Of a stretch of DNA of 64,000 nucleotides, positions 27,167 to 35,827 are shown in pieces. This DNA is from Bacillota bacterium (GTDB lineage Bacteria; Bacillota; Clostridia; Christensenellales; Aristaeellaceae), in contig JAEWSC010000051.1 in the NCBI GenBank assembly GCA_023398575.1, positions 1-64,000 on the forward strand, given 5' to 3'. The first letter of the stretch is position 1. Every line of letters begins with the position of its first letter. Both the position numbers and the translations under genes were made by a program. Below the pieces are notes generated by a model. That model saw only the letters and a list, made by a program, of their open reading frames with translations. It made no database searches and was not told the DNA's origin.

Positions 27167-27505
27167 CTATTGCCTTCTCTCAACATGAACCGATAGACAC
27201 CCGTTTTCATATGAGATATTAACTTTATCCACCATCGTACCCAGCAGGCGGTAACCTTGAAGCTTGGAATTAAACCCCAGCAAACCATCATAGTATTCAT
27301 CCATTTCAGGCTGACGGGGCTCGTCCATCGCAGATATAAAAGCATCTAAATCATGTGGCCGGTCAGGAAGATCAGCACTGACACTGATTTCTATTACGCT
27401 ATTTGAAACATCCATCTCCACTTGAAGTTTCTTTGCGCGATGCTCTACAAAATAACCCATTATTTCATTACATATCCGCATGGCTTTTCGCCGGTCATTG
27501 TCCAC
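27167..27505 (-). CDS. Unrecognised small protein
   Basis: 112 residues, soluble, alternating helix and strand: a helical start (RRKAMRICNEIMGYFVEH), then strands rich in Val/Ile (VIEISVSADL, KVNISYENGCLSVHVER). The pattern faintly resembles an ATPase-of-histidine-kinase half or a small alpha/beta sandwich, but no motif supports either. It lies 33 bases after the DUF1576 membrane protein gene on the same strand, so the two are probably co-transcribed and may work together. Confidence 0.6.
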   Translation of the reverse strand: MDNDRRKAMRICNEIMGYFVEHRAKKLQVEMDVSNSVIEISVSADLPDRPHDLDAFISAMDEPRQPEMDEYYDGLLGFNSKLQGYRLLGTMVDKVNISYENGCLSVHVERRQ

Positions 27506-27538
27506 ATTAATCCCTCCCGCAGCAATATATGATAAAAC

Positions 27539-28930
27539 TCATGAACCGTTTTTTTCTCTCATTTTGCCGCTTGCACGGCCTAACCTGATTTGTTCAATGG
27601 CGTCGAACAAAGGAATCAGTGCCGCCGCCACAAACCCTCCGGAAAATCCATTGTTATATAAATTCATCCCCGCATGCAGATAGCTTAAATTGCCGACCAT
27701 GAACATATGCAGCGCCCCTGCCGCAATACCTGCCAATATGCCATAGCGGCCTGCAATCGGTGCCAGCGTAGTACCAAACAATGCGCCTAAAATCGGAATA
27801 GTATCGCGTGGAGCATTAACGTCAACCAGCTTAACCAGAAACACCCCCAGCAGCACAGGAATAACGTTTTTTACATGCTTGCCGAATGCACCAAAGCCTA
27901 CCACCGTAAATACGCCACCGATCACAGGCCCATTGAGTTCTCCGCCAATCAGCAGCACATATGTCGTAGCCAAAAAACCCAGCAGCGCCATATTGATCAA
28001 TGTCACACCCATGCCGGACAGGGTGACAAAATCAGTTGCCAGGGTTCCGTGCAGCTTCATCAAATTTCCAAGCCCTTTCAGCCTCCAATGATTTAGCGAT
28101 AGCCCAAACACCATCAGGTACAGGAACAGGCCATAGAGCATAACCGAAAACGCTGTGTTGTTACCTGATGACAATACCGATACTGTTTCAATCTGTATCC
28201 CAAACCCACGCAAAACCGCCAGAAAAAACATGCCAATAATGCCTGCTGTAAAGCCGATGTTATACAAATTAAATCCTTGATGAAACCGCAAGAAGTGTAT
28301 GGAAAGCGGCGGAAGCAAAAAGCCTGCCAGAACACCTGCAAATATCCCCAGCAATAGACTTGACAGGACAGGCAGTTGAAGATTAAACGCGAACTCACTG
28401 ACCAGCGGGCTTAGGGCCGTGCCAAATAGCGCCTGCAGCAAAAAACGATTGTATGGATGGCCGGACACCTTGGCATACAGATATACGCCCAACATGATCG
28501 GAATAGAGTTGAAGAGATTCTTGCCAAAGAACGAAAACCCCGCAACAGTAAAGATAGCCGCCATCACAGAACCAGTGATCTTCACTTTGTTAAAACGGAC
28601 AATTGCCAGGCTTAAAAAGGTCATCAGCCCAACATTGAGAAATGTTGCACCGATATTCGCCAACTGAAAATAGTCTGTAAGCAGGTTTGCCGATGAGGTT
28701 AATATAACAATGCTTCCTGCCCAAATTTCTTGGGGAGAATTGAAAAGAAAAGCCAACACGATCATCAGTGATCCAAGGCTGATAAAGGCCCAGTACTTCA
28801 TTTTTTCAGGAACATCTACAGGAACAGGCGGCCTTTCGTCCGGCATACCGGTCTTGCGAAATGCATGAAAGAAGCCAATGACTTTCCTCCAAGGTGTGTG
28901 CCGATGGCCTTCCTTTACACTCAAGGTCAT
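27539..28930 (-). CDS. DUF1576-family polytopic membrane protein
   Basis: 463 residues with about ten or more hydrophobic segments. The sequence contains an internal duplication: LYNIGFTAGIIGMFF in the first half is echoed by LYNNGFSGGFVAA in the second, and SFFGKNLFNSIPIMLGVYLY by GAFGKHVKNVIPVLLGVFLV. Each half also ends in a SHLR/PLSIHFLRFHQG-like or AAGALHMFMVG segment. The pattern matches DUF1576, a family without known function; the twofold repeat suggests a transporter. Start at the frame's first ATG, 28930. Confidence 0.75.
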   Translation of the reverse strand: MTLSVKEGHRHTPWRKVIGFFHAFRKTGMPDERPPVPVDVPEKMKYWAFISLGSLMIVLAFLFNSPQEIWAGSIVILTSSANLLTDYFQLANIGATFLNVGLMTFLSLAIVRFNKVKITGSVMAAIFTVAGFSFFGKNLFNSIPIMLGVYLYAKVSGHPYNRFLLQALFGTALSPLVSEFAFNLQLPVLSSLLLGIFAGVLAGFLLPPLSIHFLRFHQGFNLYNIGFTAGIIGMFFLAVLRGFGIQIETVSVLSSGNNTAFSVMLYGLFLYLMVFGLSLNHWRLKGLGNLMKLHGTLATDFVTLSGMGVTLINMALLGFLATTYVLLIGGELNGPVIGGVFTVVGFGAFGKHVKNVIPVLLGVFLVKLVDVNAPRDTIPILGALFGTTLAPIAGRYGILAGIAAGALHMFMVGNLSYLHAGMNLYNNGFSGGFVAAALIPLFDAIEQIRLGRASGKMREKNGS

Positions 28931-29066
28931 CCCCTCCGAATAAGCATACGCCTTTTGATAGCATTATCATACCACATCAAAGGCCTATTTGCATATGTGC
29001 CCATATCGGTATCAGACACGAAAAAGAAAAGCGCCACCCTCTTGGACAGCGTTTTTCCAACAAATA

Positions 29067-29612
29067 TCAAAGCGTCAGGTGCATGATGTAATCATCCCGG
29101 TAGGTGCCGTCCGCCAACTTCCGCTCGCGGTACTTCCGGCCATCCACTAAGAAGCCAAGGCTCATATACAGCTTCAGCGCGGGCAGGTTGCCACTGTCCA
29201 CCTGCAGATCCATATGTGAAAGGCCCCGTTCTTTTCCCCAGGCGATCAGCACGTTCATCATCCTGCGCCCTATACCAAGGCCGCAGGCCTCCTGTATAAG
29301 GGCAATGCCTATTGTTGCTTTGTGGATAAATCGTCTGCGGCCCACGCTGGATGCCCGACTGGTGCCCACCACCTTGCCGTCCACCAGGCAAACCAGATAC
29401 AACGTATCTGCCGATGCCTTCTGCTCTGCCAGAAAGGCCTGCTCTTTTTCCAGCGTCATCTCGAACTCGCCTGGCTCCCGGGAGAGAAACACCGTCTCTG
29501 TGTCCAATACATTCATCAGGTCAATGATTGCCTGGGCATCTTCCGGCTCGGGATTGCGCAGTACCACTTGCCTTCCGCTGATATTAAAAGTATCATAATA
29601 GGCCGCCATCAT
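29067..29612 (-). CDS. GNAT family N-acetyltransferase
   Basis: 181 residues from the ATG at 29612, which has GAGGAGG 7 bases upstream. IGIALIQEACGLGIGRRMMNVLI is the acetyl-CoA motif and NLPALKLYMSLGFLVDGRK the C-terminal GNAT block, ending YRDDYIMHLTL. The N-terminus resembles RimJ/RimL-type enzymes (RQVVLRNPEPEDAQAI). Follows another GNAT gene by 74 bases. Confidence 0.85.
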   Translation of the reverse strand: MMAAYYDTFNISGRQVVLRNPEPEDAQAIIDLMNVLDTETVFLSREPGEFEMTLEKEQAFLAEQKASADTLYLVCLVDGKVVGTSRASSVGRRRFIHKATIGIALIQEACGLGIGRRMMNVLIAWGKERGLSHMDLQVDSGNLPALKLYMSLGFLVDGRKYRERKLADGTYRDDYIMHLTL

Positions 29613-29686
29613 GCCATCCTCCTCGTTTGTTCCTTCCGTATTCACTAAGTAAAGCAAATCAGGTTCTTTGAAAAGCATATGGAAAA

Positions 29687-30469
29687 CTACCGCCGGATCA
29701 TTTGGAGCTCGCCCTGCACGCCTCTTTGCGCAAATCCAAATCTCTTGTATATAGAAATTGCGTTGTGATTCATCGTATCAACAGCCAGAAACGCCTTGAC
29801 TGCTCCGTTTCTCATGCCGTAGGCAATCGCCTGCTCCACCAGCTTTTTGCCATACCCTAGACCCTGGCAAGCAGGATCAACAGCCAATTCTCTAATCCAC
29901 AAGGTCGTGCCTTCCCCGTAAATGCTGACGCAGCAGAAGCCGGCAATCCCGTTTTGACACCGGATCATCATCACGCAGTTTCCTTCGTTCATCCATTCCG
30001 AAAAAAACTCCGGCGGCTCACCGCAAAAGCCTCTGGACTGCCCTGCGCAGCGCCGGGACAAGATGGATGCCGCTTCGCACTCCTCTTGCTTCATATACGT
30101 TATGGATTTGCATTGTTCCGTTGCAACAGACGCGTCCTTCAGGTTTGGCAAAAAGTAGTCAACAAATTCGGCAAAGACATCAAATCCAGCTTCAATCAGC
30201 GTTTGCAGATGGTCATACGGTGCAAAATTCATGCGCAGCGGACCTTTGAGACTGTTCGTTTCCCTCAGCACCAGATCAAAATCATCTGCCGCAAAGTAAA
30301 GCTGCGGCGGCGTCACCGTGCTGTCATGCAACAAAACCGCGTCTGGTGCTTGAAAAAGCACATCAGCATTTTTGCAGGCATCATAATCGGTATAATTTAA
30401 AGAAGAGTACTTACACAACCGCGCATTTTTCTGTATGTTTTCAAACGCTGTTTCACTAATCAAAGTCAT
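29687..30469 (-). CDS. GNAT family N-acetyltransferase
   Basis: 260 residues. The C-terminal 130 residues form a GNAT domain: LWIRELAVDPACQGLGYGKKLVEQAI and DTMNHNAISIYKRFGF. The N-terminal 120 residues (ADDFDLVLRETNSLKG, FEVFAEFVDYFLPNL-like) resemble the substrate-side domain of two-domain GNATs. The acceptor is unknown. It is divergent from the DHFR-family gene at 30611. Confidence 0.8.
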   Translation of the reverse strand: MTLISETAFENIQKNARLCKYSSLNYTDYDACKNADVLFQAPDAVLLHDSTVTPPQLYFAADDFDLVLRETNSLKGPLRMNFAPYDHLQTLIEAGFDVFAEFVDYFLPNLKDASVATEQCKSITYMKQEECEAASILSRRCAGQSRGFCGEPPEFFSEWMNEGNCVMMIRCQNGIAGFCCVSIYGEGTTLWIRELAVDPACQGLGYGKKLVEQAIAYGMRNGAVKAFLAVDTMNHNAISIYKRFGFAQRGVQGELQMIRR

Positions 30470-30610
30470 TCCCCTTATCTACTTAGGCTCACTGACATTG
30501 TAATCATAAAGCAAACAGCTTGCAAGCATACAACCCTATGTACACCAATGGTTCAAACACCTCAATGTTGTATATAATATATTTACTTCTAATTGTATGC
30601 GGAGGTTTAT

Positions 30611-31147
30611 ATGAATGAAGGCAAAGTGATTTTGTACATTGCCATGAGCCTGGACGGATACATTGCCAAGGATGACGGCGACATCAGCTGGCTTTCCATA
30701 GTGGATATGCCGGGTGAAGACTACGGTTATGCAGCGTTTATCCAGGATGTGGATACAATTATCATGGGTCGAAAAACATATGAAAAGGTCTTGTCCATCG
30801 GGAGCGAATACCTCCACAAGGACAAGGCCGGCTATGTGCTATCCAAATCAAAGATAGGCACCGAAAATGGCATGATTTTCTACTCCGGAGATCTTTCGGA
30901 TTTGATATCAAAAATCAAAAGCGAACATAGCGGCAACGTATTCATTGATGGCGGTGCGGAAGTGGTACACGCAATGCTTGCGCAGAATTTGATTGAGGAA
31001 TGCGTTATCTCCGTCATTCCCATACTGCTGGGGAGCGGAATCAGGTTGTTTCAAGAAGGACGTCCCATAACGAAGCTAAAGCTTTTCTCCTCTGAATCAT
31101 TCGCATCAGGCCTTGTCCAACTCCGCTATCAATGTCTGACCGATTGA
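30611..31147 (+). CDS. Dihydrofolate reductase family protein (RibD C-terminal type)
   Basis: 178 residues. KVILYIAMSLDGYIAKDDGDISWL is the standard opening of YyaP/YwjB-type DHFR-family proteins; IIMGRKTYEKVLSIG and VFIDGGAEVVHAML form the NADPH site, and PILLGSGIRLF the C-terminal signature. These proteins are usually not the housekeeping folate enzyme, and the real substrate is unknown. ATG 30611 has a perfect GGAGG at 30601-30605, preferred over the in-frame ATG 30593. Confidence 0.85.
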   Translation: MNEGKVILYIAMSLDGYIAKDDGDISWLSIVDMPGEDYGYAAFIQDVDTIIMGRKTYEKVLSIGSEYLHKDKAGYVLSKSKIGTENGMIFYSGDLSDLISKIKSEHSGNVFIDGGAEVVHAMLAQNLIEECVISVIPILLGSGIRLFQEGRPITKLKLFSSESFASGLVQLRYQCLTD

Positions 31148-31190
31148 AGGTTTTAATAGAAAATCAAATGATTCCTACAAGAAAGTTTTT

Positions 31191-31234
31191 GTTTGCGGGG
31201 GAAGCCTTTTTTCAAAAAGGCTCCCCCCGCAAAC
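31191..31234. terminator. Bidirectional terminator hairpin between convergent genes
   Basis: GTTTGCGGGGG (31191-31201) pairs with CCCCCGCAAAC (31224-31234), and AGCCTTTT with AAAAGGCT inside, giving about 19 pairs with one mismatch. It lies between the DHFR-family gene (+) and the acyl-CoA synthetase (-). The minus-strand flank AAAAACTTTC resembles the tail of the hairpin repeats at 38050 and 56412. Confidence 0.75.
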
Positions 31235-31254
31235 ATTACCCTATATCCTATTCG

Positions 31255-32931
31255 TCACTTCTTTTCCGCGTCACGCTGCCGAAGCTCGGTCCTGCGGATC
31301 TTGCCGCTGATGGTCTTGGGCAGGGAATCCACAAACTCGATGATGCGGGGATATTTGTAGGGTGCCGTAATCTTTTTCACGTGCTCCTGCAATTCATGCT
31401 TGAGCGCGTCGGAAGCAGTGAAGCCGGGCTTTAATACGATGGTGGCCTTGACTACCTGGCCGCGAAGCTCGTCAGGCGCACCCGTGATGGCTGTTTCCAG
31501 TACAGCCGGATGCTCCAACAGTGCGCTTTCCACCTCAAAAGGTCCGATGCGGTAGCCGGAAGATTTGATGACATCATCCGCTCGCCCCACATACCAGAAA
31601 TAACCCCACTCATCCCGCCAGGCCACGTCGCCAGTATGGTAAATGTCATTGTCCCATACAGATTTGGTAAGCTTCTCATCCTTATAATACCCATGGAACA
31701 TCCCCATGGGTACGCCATGATGGGTGCGCACCACGATTTCACCGCTGACGCCAGGGGGGCAGGAATTGCCCTCTTCATCGATGAGGTCCACATCAAAGAT
31801 AGGCGAAGGCTTACCCATGGAGCCAGGGCATACCTTCATCCAGGGGAAGGTGGCCAAAGTCACTACCAGCTCCGTCTGGCCAAACGCCTCCCGAAGCTCC
31901 ACACCAGTGCGCTTCAAAAACTCCGCGGCCATATCAGGGTTTAGCGGCTCGCCCGCCACAGAACAATGACGCAGACTGGAGAGGTTATACTTGCTGAAAT
32001 CCTCCTGCAGCATGTACCTATACATGGTAGGCGGCGCGCAGAAGGAGGTGATGCCATGATCGTTGATTAATTGCAATAGCTCCCTGGCCACAAACTTATC
32101 CATGTCGTAGGTGAACACCGCACAGCCGCCCAGCCATTGGCCGTACAGCTTGCCCCACACCGACTTGGCCCAGCCAGTCTCAGACACCGTCAGGTGTAAT
32201 CCACCGGGCTGCACCTGCTGCCAGTATACTGCGGTAACGATGTGTCCCAAGGGATAATAATGGTCATGAAGCACCATCTTGGGCATGCCGGTGGTGCCGC
32301 TGGTGAAGTATAGCAAGAGCGGGTCATGATTGTGTGCATAGGCCTCTCCCACCGGTTTATCAAAGACGGGCGATGCGCTTTCCATGCCCTGTGCATAGGA
32401 AAGCCAGCCTTCCCGCTCCTCTCGGACAGCCACCAGGTTTTGAAGCGTTGGGCATTTGGATCTGGCCGCCTCTACCGCATCCATGATGCTGCTGTTGTGA
32501 CCGGTGCAAACCAAGGTGGTCACGCTTGCAGCATTGCAGCGGTACACCACGTCCTTTTCGGTCAGCAGATGGGTGGCGGGCACGCCTACCGCACCCAGTT
32601 TATGCAGCGCCATCAGTATGGGCCAGAACTCATGGTGGCGCTTTAACACCAGCATGACCGCGTCGCCCTTTTTTACGCCAATGGATTGAAAGAAGTTGGC
32701 GGCCTTATCGCTGAGTAGCTTCATATCCGCAAAGGTGAAACGGCGCACCTCGCCTTCCGGGCTCACCCACAAAAGAGCCAAGGCATCCGGTTCCTTGGCA
32801 GCCATCTCGTCCACCACGTCGTAGGCAAAGTTGAAGGAATCGGGTTTTAAGAGCCTGAAATTCTTGTTGAAGTCGTCATAGGAAAGATAATCCCCCTGAA
32901 CAGTTACGTACTTTTTGTATAAAGGCTGCAT
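31255..32931 (-). CDS. AMP-forming acyl-CoA synthetase (AcsA/ACSM-like)
   Basis: 558 residues. Activates a carboxylic acid to its CoA thioester through an acyl-adenylate. Motifs in order: YFTSGTTGMPKMVLH (P-loop-like A3), EAFGQTE (A5), YHTGDVAWRDEWGYFWYVGR (A7/A8), and PKTISGKIRR with the catalytic A10 Lys. The closest architecture is medium-chain/branched acyl-CoA synthetase rather than housekeeping acetyl-CoA synthetase, which is longer. It follows the XRE-cupin gene by 15 bases on the same strand, so the T-box upstream of that gene should control both. The likely substrate, by inference from the Ile-type T-box, is a branched short-chain acid. Confidence 0.9.
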   Translation of the reverse strand: MQPLYKKYVTVQGDYLSYDDFNKNFRLLKPDSFNFAYDVVDEMAAKEPDALALLWVSPEGEVRRFTFADMKLLSDKAANFFQSIGVKKGDAVMLVLKRHHEFWPILMALHKLGAVGVPATHLLTEKDVVYRCNAASVTTLVCTGHNSSIMDAVEAARSKCPTLQNLVAVREEREGWLSYAQGMESASPVFDKPVGEAYAHNHDPLLLYFTSGTTGMPKMVLHDHYYPLGHIVTAVYWQQVQPGGLHLTVSETGWAKSVWGKLYGQWLGGCAVFTYDMDKFVARELLQLINDHGITSFCAPPTMYRYMLQEDFSKYNLSSLRHCSVAGEPLNPDMAAEFLKRTGVELREAFGQTELVVTLATFPWMKVCPGSMGKPSPIFDVDLIDEEGNSCPPGVSGEIVVRTHHGVPMGMFHGYYKDEKLTKSVWDNDIYHTGDVAWRDEWGYFWYVGRADDVIKSSGYRIGPFEVESALLEHPAVLETAITGAPDELRGQVVKATIVLKPGFTASDALKHELQEHVKKITAPYKYPRIIEFVDSLPKTISGKIRRTELRQRDAEKK

Positions 32932-32946
32932 CGCAATTCCCCTCCC

Positions 32947-33516
32947 TTACTTTGCTGCTTCCGGCCCTTTTACCACAACGGCAATGAACTTGCAGTCGCC
33001 TTCCACCGCATACATGGCATGGGGCAAAGCGCTGTCATAATATATGGAATCGCCGGGCGCCAATAAAAGCTCGTTGCCGCCTAGCACAAGGCGCAATACG
33101 CCTTCCAGTACATAGTCAAACTCCTGACCCTCGTGGCTGTGAGCTTGCTTAAGGGCATCCGGCTCATCCTTCTCCACGGTAACCACAAAGGGCTCGGCCA
33201 GTTTGTGGGCAAAGTTGTAGGCCAGGTGCTGGTAATGGTACTGCCTGCGCCTGTCAAATGCCAGGCCTTTACCCTTACGGGTAAGCACATAGCCTTTCAG
33301 TCGCGGGCTTTCCCCAGTCAAGAGATCAGAGATGTCCACTTGCAAAACTTCTGCGATGTTGAACAGGTGGGAAAAGGAGAAATCGCGGGTGCCGGATTCG
33401 TACGCCAGATATTCTTCCAGCGGAATACCCGTCTTTTCAGCCACCTCGGCCGCCGTGAGGGAATCAATCTCCCTCAAGTCCCTAATTCGCATGGCGATCA
33501 TCTCGATCTGGTTCAT
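32947..33516 (-). CDS. XRE-family regulator with C-terminal cupin domain
   Basis: 189 residues. N-terminal helix-turn-helix (LTAAEVAEKTGIPLEEYLAYESG, about 19-41) and a C-terminal cupin_2 domain (HSHEGQEFDYVLEGVLRLVLGG with metal-type His/Glu, then LAPGDSIYYDSALPHAM). AAGGAGG lies 9 bases before ATG 33516; a 26-codon upstream extension of the frame falls in the T-box terminator and was rejected. Paired with the acyl-CoA synthetase in the same transcript. In this architecture the cupin probably binds a small ligand and the pair is often linked to acyl-CoA and 2-oxoacid metabolism; that link is family knowledge, not proof. Confidence 0.88.
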   Translation of the reverse strand: MNQIEMIAMRIRDLREIDSLTAAEVAEKTGIPLEEYLAYESGTRDFSFSHLFNIAEVLQVDISDLLTGESPRLKGYVLTRKGKGLAFDRRRQYHYQHLAYNFAHKLAEPFVVTVEKDEPDALKQAHSHEGQEFDYVLEGVLRLVLGGNELLLAPGDSIYYDSALPHAMYAVEGDCKFIAVVVKGPEAAK

Positions 33517-33540
33517 GGGGATGCCTCCTTTTTCTTGTTT

Positions 33541-33768
33541 GATACACAAAAAGCCCTGCTTATCTTGCAGAGCTTGTATGCCGAATGATTCCACGAATTC
33601 AGGGATACTATTTACTTATCCCCATTATCCGGCTCCAACAAGCCCTAGCCTGTAACGCGGCAACGTCCGAACCTACTGGGGATACCCCGTTTGGCCCGGC
33701 TGCTCGGGAGTGATGCGCGCATTCCGCTGCTGCCGGCTTGCACCAACCGCCGACTCTCTTAAAACAGA
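33541..33768 (-). promoter_or_regulatory. T-box riboswitch leader (specifier aligns as AUC, Ile)
   Basis: Read on the minus strand, the leader starts with AAGAGAG, then a stem I apical loop of the T-box type (GGTTGGTGCAAGCC flanked by CGGC/GCCGG), then ATC-A-CTCCCGAGC, which aligns with the specifier-A-TTCTTGAGC context of known T-boxes. A GTAGG...GACG...CGTTAC block follows. The T-box bulge is imperfect (GTGGAATCATTCGG instead of GTGGNACCGCG). It ends in an intrinsic terminator, AGCTCTGC/GCAGGGCT (33574-33567 / 33559-33552) plus TTTTTG. The terminator lies just before the XRE-cupin ribosome site. Confidence 0.7.
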
Positions 33769-33952
33769 AATGGAAAACGCTTGTCTCCGTTATAGCATTT
33801 CAAGTGGATATTTGATTGAAGGTATGATACCATGGTAAAAAAGGCACTGTCAAGCAGATGGGTATGTTTTTCCCCCGTATTTTTCCTGCTTGCAAGAAAA
33901 ACGGGGTTTTCACCGTTCATCCATATGGGAGATAAAGAAGTGGAGGGATACC

Positions 33953-34555
33953 GTGCAAACAGATGAATTGATGGTAGCCCGTGCCAAGCGAGGGGACGCC
34001 ACCGCCTTTGAAGCGCTGGTGGCCCCCTTTGAGCGGATGATGTATCTGACATGCATGAAGCTCATGGGCAACGAGCAGGATGCCAGAGATTGTGCCCAGG
34101 AGGCGATGATCCGGGCATACCGGGCAATGGGCACATACCGGAATGAATCCAAGCTGGAAACCTGGTTGTACCGAATCGCCTATAACATTTGCCTGGATGC
34201 ATTGCGCAGGCGCAAGCGCTTGCAGGCCGAGTCGCTGGAGGCCATGTCGGAAAATGGCTTTACTCCGGAGGACAAAGGCCAGACCCCTTACGGCGCATTG
34301 GAGCAAAAGGAGCGCATGGAGGCGTTAAAGCAAGGCCTTGATAAATTGCCAGAAGAAATGCGCACCGTATTGCTGCTTTCCCAGGTAGAGGATATGAGCT
34401 ACGACCAGATTGCCGCAATCACCGATACGCCCGTTGGGACCATTAAAAGCCGTATCAACCGGGCACGAATCAAATTAAAAGAAATTTTATTGGAACACGC
34501 GGAACTTTTCCCCAACGCCGCCGTCCAAAGAAGTGAAAGGAGGGCCAACAATTGA
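33953..34555 (+). CDS. ECF-type RNA polymerase sigma factor
   Basis: 200 residues from GTG 33953, with GGAGGG 5 bases upstream; the in-frame ATG at 33890 lies in the leader. Region 2 is seen as GNEQDARDCAQEAMIRAYRAM with WLYRIAYNICLDALRRRKR; region 4 as LPEEMRTVLLLSQVEDMSYDQIAAITDTPVGTIKSRINRARIKLKE. It resembles SigW-group ECF factors. The stop overlaps the start of the anti-sigma gene by four bases. The 184-base gap upstream (33769-33952) should hold its promoter, but I see no clear autoregulatory AAC motif. Confidence 0.93.
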   Translation: MQTDELMVARAKRGDATAFEALVAPFERMMYLTCMKLMGNEQDARDCAQEAMIRAYRAMGTYRNESKLETWLYRIAYNICLDALRRRKRLQAESLEAMSENGFTPEDKGQTPYGALEQKERMEALKQGLDKLPEEMRTVLLLSQVEDMSYDQIAAITDTPVGTIKSRINRARIKLKEILLEHAELFPNAAVQRSERRANN

Positions 34556-35814
34556 ACTGCGAACGCTTTGAAGCCCTTCTGATGGACTATCTGGAGGGCA
34601 CGCTCACAAAGGAAGACAGTGCGGCCATGGATCAGCACATAAGCGAATGCGCCGACTGCCGACAATCTCTTGAGGATATGCGCTTGCTCCTCCAGGACCT
34701 GACCAGCATGGATTCCACCGCGCAGGTACCCGCGGATTGGAAGGCAAGCTGGCGAGAAGCGGTATACCGCGAGGAGAAAGAGCAAATGCAGCAAACTGAA
34801 GTACGAAGGAAAAGCCCATGGCGCACCTGGGTTTCGGCCGCCGCCGCAATCATTGTTCTGGTGTCAGGCTCCATTGCGGCAAGGGATTGGGTGCCCGGCA
34901 CAGAGTCGCCCGAGAACAACACAAACCAGGCCACGAAAATGTCCGCCCAGAGCCCGGCAGCCTATGATACCGGCGAGTATGAAAACCAGAGCGCAGACAT
35001 GTATATGGCCACCATGCCCGAGGCGGGCGGGGGTATGGAAAGAAGCAGCCTAATGGCCGATACGGCACTAAGCAAGACTGCTTCCTCAGAACCTGCCAGC
35101 ACACAAAACAACCAGGGTGTCAAGATCATCCGCACAGCCAGTTACAGCCTGAATACCATGCGCTTTGACCAGGACTTGGAAGGCCTTAAGGCCTTGGCAG
35201 CAAGCTTCAATGGCTGGGTCGAATATGTGGATGTTACTGGAGATACTACACTGGGAGAAACACGCTACGCCAACCTGACGCTGCGCATACCCACCGAAAG
35301 CTTGGATAGCTTTAAAAGCGGCGTTGGAAGCTATGGCCGCGTCGTTGGCAGCAATGAGAGCGCCTCAGATGTCAGTGAAAGCTACGCCGATACACAGATG
35401 CGGCTGCAAACCCAAAAAGACAAAATGGAACGCCTTCGCAATCTGATGACTACCACCGGCGAGTTGGCGGATCTGTTGGCCGTGGAGAATGAGATTGCCA
35501 ACACCCAGTATCAGATCGACAGCTATGAAAGCTCTCTTCGGGGAACAGACAGCCGTGTCAACTTTACCAGCGTACAAGTCTTTTTGAAAGAAGAAACCGC
35601 CGGTGAAGCGGCATCCGCCAAAGAGCTGACGCTCACTGAGCGCATCGCAAAGGGCTTTGCCGCCGCCATCAAGGCCATCGGCTCCTTTGCACAGGACCTG
35701 GTCGTTTTCCTGGCCATGGCTCTGCCCGTACTGATTCCCATCGCTATCGCCCTCTTCATCATCGTCAAGGTGCGCAAGCATCATAAAAACGCAAAACAAA
35801 CGAAACAACAATAA
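34552..35814 (+). CDS. Fused anti-sigma factor (zinc-finger) and DUF4349 membrane protein
   Basis: 420 residues, starting at TTG 34552 inside the sigma stop (GGAGGG upstream). The N-terminus is a zf-HC2 anti-sigma domain with His29-x3-Cys33-x2-Cys36. A membrane helix follows at about 91-108. The extracytoplasmic part (about 165-370) matches DUF4349: TASYSLNTMRFDQDLEGLKAL, LTLRIPTESLDSF, a coiled helix MRLQTQKDKMERLRNL, VENEIANTQYQIDSYE. It closes with a second membrane helix (about 380-405) and a basic tail. So sensor and anti-sigma domain are one protein, with cytoplasmic zinc finger and external DUF4349 domain. Confidence 0.88.
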   Translation: MNCERFEALLMDYLEGTLTKEDSAAMDQHISECADCRQSLEDMRLLLQDLTSMDSTAQVPADWKASWREAVYREEKEQMQQTEVRRKSPWRTWVSAAAAIIVLVSGSIAARDWVPGTESPENNTNQATKMSAQSPAAYDTGEYENQSADMYMATMPEAGGGMERSSLMADTALSKTASSEPASTQNNQGVKIIRTASYSLNTMRFDQDLEGLKALAASFNGWVEYVDVTGDTTLGETRYANLTLRIPTESLDSFKSGVGSYGRVVGSNESASDVSESYADTQMRLQTQKDKMERLRNLMTTTGELADLLAVENEIANTQYQIDSYESSLRGTDSRVNFTSVQVFLKEETAGEAASAKELTLTERIAKGFAAAIKAIGSFAQDLVVFLAMALPVLIPIAIALFIIVKVRKHHKNAKQTKQQ

Positions 35815-35827
35815 GGAGGAAATCTTC

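Noticed and set aside
33517..33594. N-terminal extension of the XRE-cupin protein (26 codons)
   Set aside because: It overlaps the T-box terminator and lacks a ribosome site; AAGGAGG precedes 33516.
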